64,000 nt of DNA from Paraburkholderia sp. IMGN_8 (lineage in GTDB: Bacteria > Pseudomonadota > Gammaproteobacteria > Burkholderiales > Burkholderiaceae), in contig NZ_CP150900.1 of the NCBI RefSeq assembly GCF_038050405.1, forward strand, positions 3,658,001-3,722,000, given 5' to 3'. Position numbers and translations under genes: made by a program. Below the pieces are notes generated by a model that was not told the DNA's origin, did no database searches, and worked only from the letters and a program-made list of their open reading frames with translations. Of the stretch, positions 54,142 to 62,933 are shown piece after piece. Each line of letters starts with the position of its first letter. Position 1 is the first letter of the stretch.

Positions 54142-55293
54142 TCACGCCGCTACCTGGCTGGCCTGGTAAAGCCCCTTTGACTTCATCTCGGCGATGCTTT
54201 TCTCATAGTGGTCAGGCTGTACCTCTTGTGCGTCGACCCACGCCGCAAACCGCTCTATTCCCTCGGCGAACAATACCTTGGGTTCAAAATCGAGCACCTC
54301 GCGCGCTCTGGTCAGGTCGGCGTAGTTGTGCCGGATATCGCCCAGGCGAAAGGCCCCGGTTACGGTGATGGGCACATGACTTTTGTATAGTTCGCGTAGC
54401 TTATTGGCGACTTCGATCACCGCGGTACGTTGGCCCGAGCCGATCCCGAATACGCGATCATCTGCTTGCGAGCGAACCAGCGCCGCATGGGTCGCATCGA
54501 CGACATCGTCGATGTACACGAAGTCGCGGCTCTCCAGTCCGTCTTCGAAAATGCTGATCCCGTTACCGTTCTTGATGCGTGTCGAGAAGATCGAGAGAAT
54601 TCCCGTATAGGGATTCGATAACGACTGGCCCGGCCCGTACACGTTCTGGTAACGCAACGCAGACGCACCGATGCCGATCGATCGGCACACCGTCATGACC
54701 ATCTGCTCCTGGTCATACTTGGTGATGCCATAGACCGACGAAGGATGAATTTTCGAATCTTCATCGGTGGGCAGGCATTCCAATGGCTCGCCTGAATGTG
54801 GGCACAGGTAATCGAAGCAGCCCGCAAGCAGATCTTTCTCTTCACGCGCCTCCGGATACAGAATGCCTAGCGCGCGCGAACGGTATTTGCCTTCTCCGTA
54901 GATCGCACGCGACGACGCCACCACCACCTTCTTTATGGTGCTATTTTTGTCTTTGACGAGGATGTCCAGCAGCAATCCGCTACCGCCGACGTTCACTTCG
55001 ACATAGCGACTGACTTCATACATGGACTGTCCCGTACCGGTTTCCGCCGCCAGGTGGACAACCGCATCTTGTCCTTCCATTGCGTGCTCGAGCACGCTGC
55101 GATCCACTACGGATCCTTCAATGAACCGGATCGATTTGTCGAGAGACTGAAACAACGCGGATTTGCGAGGGTCGTCGCCGTGAATCTGTGGCGACAGATT
55201 GTCGAGCACGGTAACCGTTGCGTTTTCGGCCACCAACCTGTTGGAGAGGTTCGAGCCGATGAAGCCAGCACCTCCGGTAATCAGCACTTTCAT
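54142..55293 (-). CDS. NAD-dependent sugar epimerase, Tll-like (putative dTDP-L-rhamnose 4-epimerase)
   Basis: A 383-residue extended SDR. L-I-T-G-G-A-G-F-I-G-S-N-L (NAD), V-V-A-S-S-R-A-I-Y-G-E-G (catalytic Ser region) and V-Y-G-I-T-K (Tyr-Lys pair). Between them is an insertion with C-F-D-Y-L-C-P-H-S-G-E-P-L and P-T-D-E-D-S-K-I-H-P-S, the kind of Cys/Pro-rich insertion I associate with dTDP-rhamnose 4-epimerases of the Tll type, which make 6-deoxy-L-talose. That name is inference; a GalE-type epimerase is the alternative. ATG 55293 overlaps the acyltransferase stop (ATGA). Confidence 0.85.
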   Translation of the reverse strand: MKVLITGGAGFIGSNLSNRLVAENATVTVLDNLSPQIHGDDPRKSALFQSLDKSIRFIEGSVVDRSVLEHAMEGQDAVVHLAAETGTGQSMYEVSRYVEVNVGGSGLLLDILVKDKNSTIKKVVVASSRAIYGEGKYRSRALGILYPEAREEKDLLAGCFDYLCPHSGEPLECLPTDEDSKIHPSSVYGITKYDQEQMVMTVCRSIGIGASALRYQNVYGPGQSLSNPYTGILSIFSTRIKNGNGISIFEDGLESRDFVYIDDVVDATHAALVRSQADDRVFGIGSGQRTAVIEVANKLRELYKSHVPITVTGAFRLGDIRHNYADLTRAREVLDFEPKVLFAEGIERFAAWVDAQEVQPDHYEKSIAEMKSKGLYQASQVAA

Positions 55294-55934
55294 GATTCGA
55301 ATCGCTCCCATGTTTGCGTTTCCCAGCTATAGCGCCTTATCAACTTCGCCGGATTTCCGGCGACAACACAGTAGTCGGGCACGTCGCGAGTGATGACAGA
55401 ATGACACCCCACCACACAATGACGGCCAATGACGACGTTCGGCAGGATCATTGAGTTAAAGCCAATAAAACTTCCTTCACCGATCACGACACGGTTTCCA
55501 CGCACCCGTATCCGCCGCCCAATGCGGACGGGGTCGTCGACATCTTCGTAAGGGTGCTCCACGTCTACGATTCCGCACCCTCCAGTGATGGTTACGTTAT
55601 CCTTAATTTCTATCGATGATCCGCACACAATGTGCACGTTCTGCTCGATGTTCACGTCGTTTCCGATAGTCAGCCTCGGCAATTCGTTAGGGTCGGTGAC
55701 GATGAGTTCGATACGCGCACCTTGACGGATCAGTACCCTCTCGCCGATTGAAGCGTGATGAACATTGGATAGCAGGAGCGGCCGGTAGATTGCCGAGCTC
55801 CTACCGACTGAAGCGAATGCGTTCGCGTACCAGAGCCGCGCCTTGAGCCGGTAGTAAGCGAGTTGCAGCGCGTTCCACCGGTCGAGCCAATGCAGCTCGC
55901 CGAATTTCGAAAAGGTACTGGTCAGGACGCTCAT
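55290..55934 (-). CDS. Hexapeptide-repeat (LbH) acyltransferase
   Basis: A 214-residue left-handed beta-helix enzyme of the WcaF/NodL/CysE-like acetyltransferase class. Hexapeptide turns are clear from about residue 85: I-G-N-D-V-N-I-E-Q-N-V-H-I-V, I-K-D-N-V-T-I-T-G-G-C-G-I, V-V-I-G-E-G-S-F-I-G-F-N-S-M-I-L-P-N-V-V-I-G, ending N-P-A-K-L-I-R-R-Y. It likely acetylates a sugar of the repeat unit in the cytoplasm. It is coupled by 4-base overlaps to the GT2 upstream and the epimerase downstream. Confidence 0.92.
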   Translation of the reverse strand: MSVLTSTFSKFGELHWLDRWNALQLAYYRLKARLWYANAFASVGRSSAIYRPLLLSNVHHASIGERVLIRQGARIELIVTDPNELPRLTIGNDVNIEQNVHIVCGSSIEIKDNVTITGGCGIVDVEHPYEDVDDPVRIGRRIRVRGNRVVIGEGSFIGFNSMILPNVVIGRHCVVGCHSVITRDVPDYCVVAGNPAKLIRRYSWETQTWERFES

Positions 55935-56923
55935 ACACGCACCACCTGCCTGCCTGCCATCTGCTTGGCCAGCGTGTAGAGCGAATGGAGCACGTGAGGC
56001 CAGCGCCGCAACGCATACAGCACCGTCTGCTTGGCGCCAATCCGCGCGAAGTGCACGCTCGAAGCGATGCAGCGCTCAAATTCCGCGTAATGGGCACGCT
56101 CCAGATAAAGGATCGCCGAGACGAGCAACAGCCTCGCACGGCCCCGGTCCACCACGGTCTTGTGCATACCCAGCGTCTCGGCCATCGTGCACGTGCACAG
56201 CATGTCACTCACGTTAGTCTCGTGACGGGCCGGATTCGTGATGACCGTTGAAGTGAACCCCTTGGGATTGACACGGTAGACACCCAGTTCCTCGTCGAGG
56301 TAGCGCGCCTGAGTGCCGTAACACGACTGCATCAGGTTGGCCACATCGGCAACGACTTTCAGTTCGAGATTGACTGGATAGCGTTTGCGCAGCGAAGCGC
56401 GAAACATTGCCGAACTATTGAGGAAGAACGGGCCATACTCGATCAGATATTCCGCGCCAAACACAGGCGGCTTTGCTCGCGGGAGCGGAAAGTACGCCGG
56501 TTCGTTGGTGAGGGCGTTGACCGTCCGCATCTTGTGCACGACCATGCCGAACTCGCGTTGCGTTTCGAGAAATTCGAGCTGCACGGCGAGCTTTCCGGGC
56601 AGCATCATGTCATCGCCGTCGATGGTCGCGATGTATTCACCCGACGTTACTTCGATGACGTCTGCCAGGTTTCGTGAATAGCCGACGTTATGCTCATGCC
56701 GGATAAGTTTGACAACACCGGGATAGCGTGAGCAGAAGGACTCAACCACGTCGACCGATTTGTCCGTGGACCCGTCGTCGCCGACGATCACCTCGAAGGG
56801 AACATTCACGTCCTGCGATATCACGCTCTGCAAGCAATCTGCTATGAAGCTTTCCAGGTTATAGCAGAGGATCACTACCGAAATTACCGGCCTTGCCGCG
56901 CTTTTCCCGGAAGTCGACGCCAT
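55931..56923 (-). CDS. Glycosyltransferase family 2 (copy B of a duplicated pair)
   Basis: A 330-residue GT-A enzyme and paralogue of the GT2 at 22278-23279, alike from end to end. Core: V-I-L-C-Y-N-L-E-S-F-I, V-I-V-G-D-D-G-S-T-D, A-T-I-D-G-D-D-M-M-L-P-G. GAAGGAGAG precedes ATG 56923. It sits 12 bases after the Wzx gene and overlaps the acyltransferase. The two copies may add the same sugar in different linkages, or one may serve the amino-sugar block and the other the main chain. Confidence 0.92.
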   Translation of the reverse strand: MASTSGKSAARPVISVVILCYNLESFIADCLQSVISQDVNVPFEVIVGDDGSTDKSVDVVESFCSRYPGVVKLIRHEHNVGYSRNLADVIEVTSGEYIATIDGDDMMLPGKLAVQLEFLETQREFGMVVHKMRTVNALTNEPAYFPLPRAKPPVFGAEYLIEYGPFFLNSSAMFRASLRKRYPVNLELKVVADVANLMQSCYGTQARYLDEELGVYRVNPKGFTSTVITNPARHETNVSDMLCTCTMAETLGMHKTVVDRGRARLLLVSAILYLERAHYAEFERCIASSVHFARIGAKQTVLYALRRWPHVLHSLYTLAKQMAGRQVVRV

Positions 56924-56935
56924 GATTACTCTCCT

Positions 56936-58423
56936 TCAGTTAAAGACGAGGCGCCCGGCGAGATCGCGCGCTTTACGTTGTGAGATCGGTGAGACAGCGA
57001 CGGCGACCACCATCATTGACAGCCACATGAGGAGGAGGAAAACGAAAATCTGGGGTCTGGATGTCTGGAGCATGGTCATGTAATGAAATACGAAGCCCAC
57101 TAATCCCGTCGCCGCGACGCGCGCGGCCATCCCCCTATACCACCTTATGTTGATGCCAGGCAGGAATCGGCGATGCACGATACTGACCCAGACGAGCGCC
57201 TGGAACAGACTTAACGCGAGCCACGCATATGCAACACCGCGGGCCCCATCGTTGAGTGCCCCGAAGAGAACGGCCGGTACCAGGATGACCAGGAATGCGA
57301 CGTTACCCTTGGTTTGCAGGGACAGATTTCCTTGCGCGTATTGCACGAGGAATGCCAATCCCGCAATAGCGGAACATGCGTTACCGACCGCATAGCACTG
57401 CAGGATGCGCCAGGCCTCCGGCGTCGAGGGCGCAGTCGCTGACCACAGCCTGAGAACGAGGTCGGGCGCTATCGCAAAGATCATTGCAACAGGAATGACC
57501 ACGATCATCGTGATCTCGCTCGCGAGGAAATAGCTCGGTATGATGCGCCGGCTGTCGCCCACGCTGTCGGCGGCAAAGCGCGGAATGAACGCCTGCTGAA
57601 TGGGATTAGCCAGCAGCAAGATACCGCTGGCCAGGATCGTCGCCATGCTGAATACGCCGAATGCTTGCAAAGGCAGAACCTTCGACAATATGATCTTGTC
57701 GATCTGCGTCGTGGTCGCCCACACGAGCGCGGAGAACGCAATGGACAGCGACAATCTCGCGCGCGCCGTCAACGTAGCGCGCGAGAAGGTTCGCGTAAGC
57801 AGCGGCGCTTCAATCACGCGGCCAAGCAGGAATCTCATGGTCAAACTTTCGCCGACAATTGCGCCCAGTTGCCACAGGAAAAACACTTCGATTCGCGGGC
57901 AATTCGCAATGACCGGGACAACGAGCACAGTTCGGATGATGGCGAAGCCCACGATCACAACATTTAGCGTGGCTTGCCTGTCGATGCCCACCATGCCCCC
58001 TCGATAGAGCGACGAAAGCCAACGCGATGAAACTGTTGCAACCATCAGGACAAACGCGATTTCGATTTCGTGCGTAGGCAGTCCCGCGGCGTGCAACCAG
58101 TCTTTTGAAAAGAAAGGCGCCACAAACACCGACATCACGATGAGCAGCGTACACATGGCCGCCACGAATTTTTCGAGTGACTGGAGAAGGACGCTCGCCT
58201 CTTTTCTCGATGCTTCATCCTGCGCGCGCGCAAGTTCGCGACACAATGTGGGCGAAAGCCCAAGATCCAATACCTGCACCCATGCGAGCAACACCGCATT
58301 GAGCGCGATCAGACCATACGCTTCGACGCCAAGATATTGAACGTACGCCGGCACCATGACCATGCCGAGCACCACGGTAACAATCTGTCCAGCATAATTG
58401 GCGAGCAGGCTGCGTTTAAGCAT
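56936..58423 (-). CDS. Oligosaccharide flippase (Wzx/PST family)
   Basis: A 495-residue inner-membrane protein with 12-14 helices. The N-terminus S-L-L-A-N-Y-A-G-Q-I-V-T-V-V-L-G-M-V-M-V-P and Y-L-G-V-E-A-Y-G-L-I are characteristic of MATE-like polysaccharide flippases. It moves lipid-linked repeat units across the membrane for the Wzy-like polymerase at 44.9 kb. It leads the most tightly packed minus-strand run (Wzx, GT2, acyltransferase, SDR, GT2) with overlaps or gaps below 20 bases. The ribosome site is weak. Confidence 0.92.
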   Translation of the reverse strand: MLKRSLLANYAGQIVTVVLGMVMVPAYVQYLGVEAYGLIALNAVLLAWVQVLDLGLSPTLCRELARAQDEASRKEASVLLQSLEKFVAAMCTLLIVMSVFVAPFFSKDWLHAAGLPTHEIEIAFVLMVATVSSRWLSSLYRGGMVGIDRQATLNVVIVGFAIIRTVLVVPVIANCPRIEVFFLWQLGAIVGESLTMRFLLGRVIEAPLLTRTFSRATLTARARLSLSIAFSALVWATTTQIDKIILSKVLPLQAFGVFSMATILASGILLLANPIQQAFIPRFAADSVGDSRRIIPSYFLASEITMIVVIPVAMIFAIAPDLVLRLWSATAPSTPEAWRILQCYAVGNACSAIAGLAFLVQYAQGNLSLQTKGNVAFLVILVPAVLFGALNDGARGVAYAWLALSLFQALVWVSIVHRRFLPGINIRWYRGMAARVAATGLVGFVFHYMTMLQTSRPQIFVFLLLMWLSMMVVAVAVSPISQRKARDLAGRLVFN

Positions 58424-59025
58424 CGTCGTAAGAGGCTAATGAAACATTCCTGGCGCACCGGGGAGCACGATCGGGTTGGTATGTGCCGCTCACCGCTGCG
58501 AAGCACAATCCTCAGCGCTCACCGTTACTGCCCGCTAGCGTTCGTCGATCACGCAGCTTAAGCAGTGCGCCGAACGTCCGGCACATCAGCTGCCAGCGCG
58601 GTAGCGTCTTCGTTGACGCGCGAAAAAACCGCGTGCTGTAACGCACATGGCAACTTACTGTAGCCGCCACAAATCATGAGAAATGTGCGAATGCGAACAC
58701 AGTCCCTTCCCGGCTGTCCCGCGTCAGAATCATTGACAAAGCGCTTCGCATGCCGAATTACGATGGACGGCTTGCCGACGAGCTATGCGTCCCGGACGAT
58801 GCAGCCGGGACACGGAAACGACCTCGAGCCGTCCTGCCGGAACGCCGCATCCGCGGTGGTTTCGATGGATCTGCCGTCCCGCCGCCCGGCCTTATACTGA
58901 GGGGTATTCGCCGAAAAGAGGCGTAGATCGGCAGTTCTTTGGAAAATGGCCGGACCGCGCGCTATGGCAGACTCTCACTGTCAATCTATATCCCGCACGC
59001 TACAGCGCGACTTTTCGTGGACGCC
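58424..59025. other. Upstream regulatory region of the Wzx operon
   Basis: About 600 bases with no clear gene. It contains TGTGCGAATGCGAACAC at 58684-58700, a 16/17 match to the dyad at 28182-28198, about 260 bases upstream of the Wzx start. It also separates the operon from the plus-strand small membrane protein. Confidence 0.45.
58684..58700. promoter_or_regulatory. Second copy of the TGTGCGAATGCGxACAC motif
   Basis: Imperfect dyad (TGTGCG ... CGAACA) matching the perfect one at 28182-28198 at 16 of 17 positions. Located in the intergenic region upstream of the Wzx operon. Confidence 0.4.
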
Positions 59026-59274
59026 ATGCACCTTTTGATCATCTTTGCCGTACTCGAAATTGTCGCGGTAATCTTTGTCGCGTCCTTGTGCGTGACGGCG
59101 CGGCGCGCCGACGAACGAACCGAACGCGCTCTATCGCGGGACGAAGTCAAGGCCAGACGGCAAGTGACCGAGGCAACCCGGCATGCACAGTTCGCCCCGT
59201 TTCGCAAACGTATGACGTGGCGCTGGCTGGCGACCGTGCTGCGAACGGGCGATCGCGACAAAAGCGGCAGCTGA
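59026..59274 (+). CDS. Small single-pass membrane protein, hypothetical
   Basis: An 82-residue protein. Residues 3-24 (L-L-I-I-F-A-V-L-E-I-V-A-V-I-F-V-A-S-L) form one transmembrane helix, then a charged cytoplasmic tail rich in Arg/Glu/Thr (A-D-E-R-T-E-R-A-L-S-R-D-E-V-K-A-R-R). No family recognised. The start is chosen because it begins directly with the helix; the ribosome site is weak. It is the only plus-strand gene among the Wzx-Wzc genes and converges with the acyltransferase. Confidence 0.5.
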   Translation: MHLLIIFAVLEIVAVIFVASLCVTARRADERTERALSRDEVKARRQVTEATRHAQFAPFRKRMTWRWLATVLRTGDRDKSGS

Positions 59275-59323
59275 GATCGGTCCCGAATTTTTCACCTGTT
59301 GTTGGCTGAGTCATAGCCGCACG

Positions 59324-60325
59324 TTAGTTCATTGCATCTGCCACCCGCGCGCGGTGAATCGCAACTGCCGGAATTGCTGGAAAGCCGAAATATTTTTCCA
59401 ACCGCATTCTTGCAACGAAGAAATACAACAAAAGCGGTAGCGAGAGCCCGCACACGACACCGACGCACAGTTGCAGATATAGATTGTCTGCGTGGAAATG
59501 CATCAAAACTATGCGCGAACCGGACCCGAAGAGAATATGGGCGAGATAGATCGGCATTGAAGCGATCCCGAGTGTCCTCAGCACCCGAAATGCGCCGAGA
59601 CGGGTTGTCAGCAGTGCGACCTCGCACACCAGCAGGATTCCAAGTACCGCGGAAGGCAAGGCCCAGACACTGTCGTAACCGCCGAACTGTTGCGCCACAT
59701 AGATTGCGCCGCACAGCGACATGAACGTGACAACCACGCCACGCATCGTCGCAAAACGCAACACCATCGTGTGCAGGTGGCCGGCCAGAAAAATTCCGCT
59801 CGCAAAGAATAGAAAGAACTTCAGCGCAGTCGTAAAGATGCCCGCGTCGAAAACGCTCCCAACGAAATAGCTCACAACCGTTGCCAAGACGAGCTTCTTG
59901 CGCTGCGTCGTGGCGACGCAAACCAGAACCTGGCAAAGGAACAATGCGTAGAGAAACCAGAACTGTCCAAAGGGATTCCAGAATATGTTCTCAAGATCCG
60001 CAAGAGCGAAGCGTTGATTCGTATCGTCCGACAACACCCACTGCGCCAGCCCCTGCAAAACCGACCACAAAAGATAGGGATACACAACGGTCTGCAATTT
60101 TGAGGCCAGAAAGGCCGGACGTCCCCATCGCAACCCGCGTTCCACATGCAGTCCAGACAGAAAGAAGAACAGCGGCATATGGAACGTATATATCGCATAG
60201 TCTGTCGGAATGAGCCAATGATGCGCTGGCACAAGGTCGGCGTTCATCACTCCCCGGAGGACGTGCCCGTATACGACCAGCACGATGCCGATGCCGCGGG
60301 CATAGTCCTCAAATTCGTTTCTCAC
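59324..60325 (-). CDS. Membrane acyltransferase family 3 (OafA/NodX-like)
   Basis: A 333-residue polytopic O-acyltransferase of about 10 helices that acetylates or succinylates polysaccharides from the membrane. Marks: D-Y-A-R-G-I-G-I-V-L-V-V-Y-G-H (catalytic His in helix 1), F-H-M-P-L-F-F-F-L-S-G-L and Q-F-W-F-L-Y-A-L-F. GTG at 60325 is chosen because GGGAGGA lies 5 bases upstream; a longer frame adds Arg-rich residues foreign to the family. 92 bases after the Wzc gene, same strand. Confidence 0.9.
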   Translation of the reverse strand: MRNEFEDYARGIGIVLVVYGHVLRGVMNADLVPAHHWLIPTDYAIYTFHMPLFFFLSGLHVERGLRWGRPAFLASKLQTVVYPYLLWSVLQGLAQWVLSDDTNQRFALADLENIFWNPFGQFWFLYALFLCQVLVCVATTQRKKLVLATVVSYFVGSVFDAGIFTTALKFFLFFASGIFLAGHLHTMVLRFATMRGVVVTFMSLCGAIYVAQQFGGYDSVWALPSAVLGILLVCEVALLTTRLGAFRVLRTLGIASMPIYLAHILFGSGSRIVLMHFHADNLYLQLCVGVVCGLSLPLLLYFFVARMRLEKYFGFPAIPAVAIHRARVADAMN

Positions 60326-60417
60326 ACAATCCTCCCTGCTGAACTCGTGACACCAACGCGGCGAACCGCAGTAAGCATTGCGCGCGTTGCGACGTCGCTC
60401 GTCGCGGGGTGTCTCCG

Positions 60418-62742
60418 TCAAGCCGCGATATGGTTGTGATTGGAGTATGCGGACAGATGTCCATAGCTGCGCTTCTCGCTGCGCCGCAGCGGCACCGCGT
60501 TAAATACGGCGCCACCCACACATGCCCCTGCGCGCTGCAGTTTTGTGACCGTCTCTTCGATTTCCTCTTCTGTGTGCATTCCTGAGCGTAGGACAAGGAT
60601 CGTGTTCCCTCCTCGGTTCGCAATAATGGCCGCATCGCTCACGGCGAGAAGTGGCGGCGTGTCCACGATTACCCGATCGAACTGCCTGTTTAGTTCCTCG
60701 AGGAGCAACGCAAAGCGCGGCGTCATTAACAGCTCAGAGGGATTGACGGGATAGGCGCCGCAGGACAAAAACGACAATCCTGGGATACCGACCTCGCGGA
60801 TCGCCCGATCGATATGGAGCTTGCCCATCAGTACCTCAGACAGTCCGCCGGCGTTCTGCTGATTGAACAGCGTCGCAAGCCGGCCACACCGCATGTCGCA
60901 GTCGATCAGCAACACGCGTTTGGTGGTCTCCGCCTCCAGCGCTGCGAGGTTGCTGGCGACGAAGGTCTTCCCAGTGCCGGGCGTAGGCCCCGTCACCACA
61001 ACAATGTTGTCTGGTGCGGCGGTCTCACCGAAGTGCAGCGAAGCGCGAACGCCGCGCAGCGCTTCGACCGACGCGTTATGAGGAAAGCTGCGCGCGAGCA
61101 GGTAATTAGGCGCCACGGCGGGCGCTGCAGCGGTTCCCTGTGCGCCCCTGCCATCCGACGTACCGGCTGTCGGAAGCAGGGGTAACGCAACGCGTGGCCC
61201 GTATTGCGGAGCACTTGTCGGCAATGAATTCGGCGTGGCACGCTTGAGCTGTTCCTGCTGTGGGCTATAAAGCACGGAGCCGAGCACGGGCACGCTCATC
61301 GTCCATTCAACAAAGCGCGAATCGGTGACACCCGTGAGCAATTGGCTCCGCGCGAAGACAATCAATGCGCCCAGCATCAGCCCGATGCTTGCACTCGCAC
61401 CCATCACCAATGGGACGTTCGGCGAAACCGGATCAGCCGGACGGGCCGCAGCGTCGACTATATGTACGTCTCCCGTGGTACCCGCGCGGCGCACGGTCAG
61501 TTCTTCTGCCTTGTTGACCATCGCGACGTAGATTGCTTCGGCCACTTTCGCGTTACGCGTCAGGTCGACATCCCTTCTTTGCGACGCAGGCATTTTGTTA
61601 AAGCGCGCGTCGAACGTCTGCCTCGCGGCATTCAGTTGCGCGAGCTGCTCGTCTATATTCTGCACCGGCCGGCTGTTGGGCGTGAAGCGAAGGATCAGCT
61701 GCGTACGCTGGAGTTGCAACGCGGCAATCTGTCTTTCAAGGTCGAGACCTCCCTGCAGATAGGACTGCGCCTCCGCTGTCGGTTGCAGGGAATTGGACGA
61801 TGCCTGATTGTCAGTGAGCGCCGCCTCCGCTCGCCTCAGCTCTTCGCGCAGTCGTGGCAACTCCTGGTTGATGAAATCGAGCGTCTTGGTGTCGCTCAAC
61901 TGACGGCTGGCCACAGTCGCCTGTACGTAGCTCTGCGCGACCGCATTCGCGACTGCTGCCGCAACAGAAGGATTGCTGCTATCGAACGATATCTGAACAA
62001 TACCGGTATCTTTGCCTTTTTCGGTAACCTTGAGTTCGTGCGAGAAGCGCTTGAGGGCATTCACGTCATTAAACCCCACGAGCTGGAATTCAGTACCCGG
62101 CCATGCGATCAGGTTGCTGACCAGCATGGAGACGCCGCTACCCGAAACCAGCTCGCCAACCTTGCCTGTGAGCAGCGTGGCACCATTGGAATCGAGTAGT
62201 TCGTAGCGGCCGTTATCGAGCGCGCGCAGCTTGAGTTTATTGTTCTCCAGTTCAGGCGGTACGCGAAGCGAATCGATACGTATCTTTTCACCACCCCATC
62301 CGTACTTTGCAAGTCCGAACCAGGGTCGCGACGGCTCGCCTGGCGTGGCGAACTTGCTGACAATCGAACCGAGGAAGGGGAACTTATGCGCTTGCACCTG
62401 CAGGTTGTAGCCGAACTTTTGCATGACCGGCTCGAGCACCGCTCGGCTTTGCATCATGGCAATTTCCGCGTCAGTTGACGGGGCTTGCTTCTGGACGACA
62501 ATCGGTCCGTTTGGCCCAACCCCTAACTCGTTGGGGTCGGAGGCCTCGATCCGTACCAGAGCGCCCGCGGTGTACATCGGCGTTGCGAGCAAGACGTAGA
62601 TCGTGGCGACAAGGATGACGGCGGCAGCAACGCCAATAACCGCCCATAGGTGATCGGAAAGCAGGCGTATCACGTCGCGTGCGCTAAGCCCACCGTCACG
62701 AGGGCCGCCAAGAGATCTTGCATCGAGATTCGGCGTATTCAC
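60418..62742 (-). CDS. Wzc-type chain-length co-polymerase / BY tyrosine kinase
   Basis: A 774-residue inner-membrane protein. TM1 about 32-53 and TM2 about 444-466 enclose a periplasmic Wzz domain with a coiled coil (about 285-385). The cytoplasmic kinase has Walker A G-P-T-P-G-T-G-K-T (585-593), Walker A' V-L-L-I-D-C-D-M-R (610-618) and Walker B V-I-V-D-T-P-P (691-697). The C-terminal tail, normally a tyrosine cluster, has only Y760 and Y766 here, a short version. GTG start at 62742. It controls polymer length and export; a cognate Wzb phosphatase and Wza channel are not in the window. Confidence 0.95.
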   Translation of the reverse strand: MNTPNLDARSLGGPRDGGLSARDVIRLLSDHLWAVIGVAAAVILVATIYVLLATPMYTAGALVRIEASDPNELGVGPNGPIVVQKQAPSTDAEIAMMQSRAVLEPVMQKFGYNLQVQAHKFPFLGSIVSKFATPGEPSRPWFGLAKYGWGGEKIRIDSLRVPPELENNKLKLRALDNGRYELLDSNGATLLTGKVGELVSGSGVSMLVSNLIAWPGTEFQLVGFNDVNALKRFSHELKVTEKGKDTGIVQISFDSSNPSVAAAVANAVAQSYVQATVASRQLSDTKTLDFINQELPRLREELRRAEAALTDNQASSNSLQPTAEAQSYLQGGLDLERQIAALQLQRTQLILRFTPNSRPVQNIDEQLAQLNAARQTFDARFNKMPASQRRDVDLTRNAKVAEAIYVAMVNKAEELTVRRAGTTGDVHIVDAAARPADPVSPNVPLVMGASASIGLMLGALIVFARSQLLTGVTDSRFVEWTMSVPVLGSVLYSPQQEQLKRATPNSLPTSAPQYGPRVALPLLPTAGTSDGRGAQGTAAAPAVAPNYLLARSFPHNASVEALRGVRASLHFGETAAPDNIVVVTGPTPGTGKTFVASNLAALEAETTKRVLLIDCDMRCGRLATLFNQQNAGGLSEVLMGKLHIDRAIREVGIPGLSFLSCGAYPVNPSELLMTPRFALLLEELNRQFDRVIVDTPPLLAVSDAAIIANRGGNTILVLRSGMHTEEEIEETVTKLQRAGACVGGAVFNAVPLRRSEKRSYGHLSAYSNHNHIAA

Positions 62743-62933
62743 GTCAATCGTTCCTATAAAGATGGACCTGTGGAAACGGCTGGATGACGATCACATGCTT
62801 TACTGCGCGATTGAACGGAGCACGCAAGCGTGTTTTAAGCAGCGCTGCTTCGGATAGGAGCGCGCCTGTATTGCTCAATCGCTGCCGCCTGTACGCAGCG
62901 GATCCGGGTTGCTGACCAGCCACATTTCACGCG

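Noticed and set aside
58598..58607. GCGGTAGCGT, resembling the RfaH ops/JUMPstart element
   Set aside because: It is on the plus strand, pointing away from the Wzx operon, and only partly matches; a similar GCGGTAGC at 44598 is equally short. Chance is likely.
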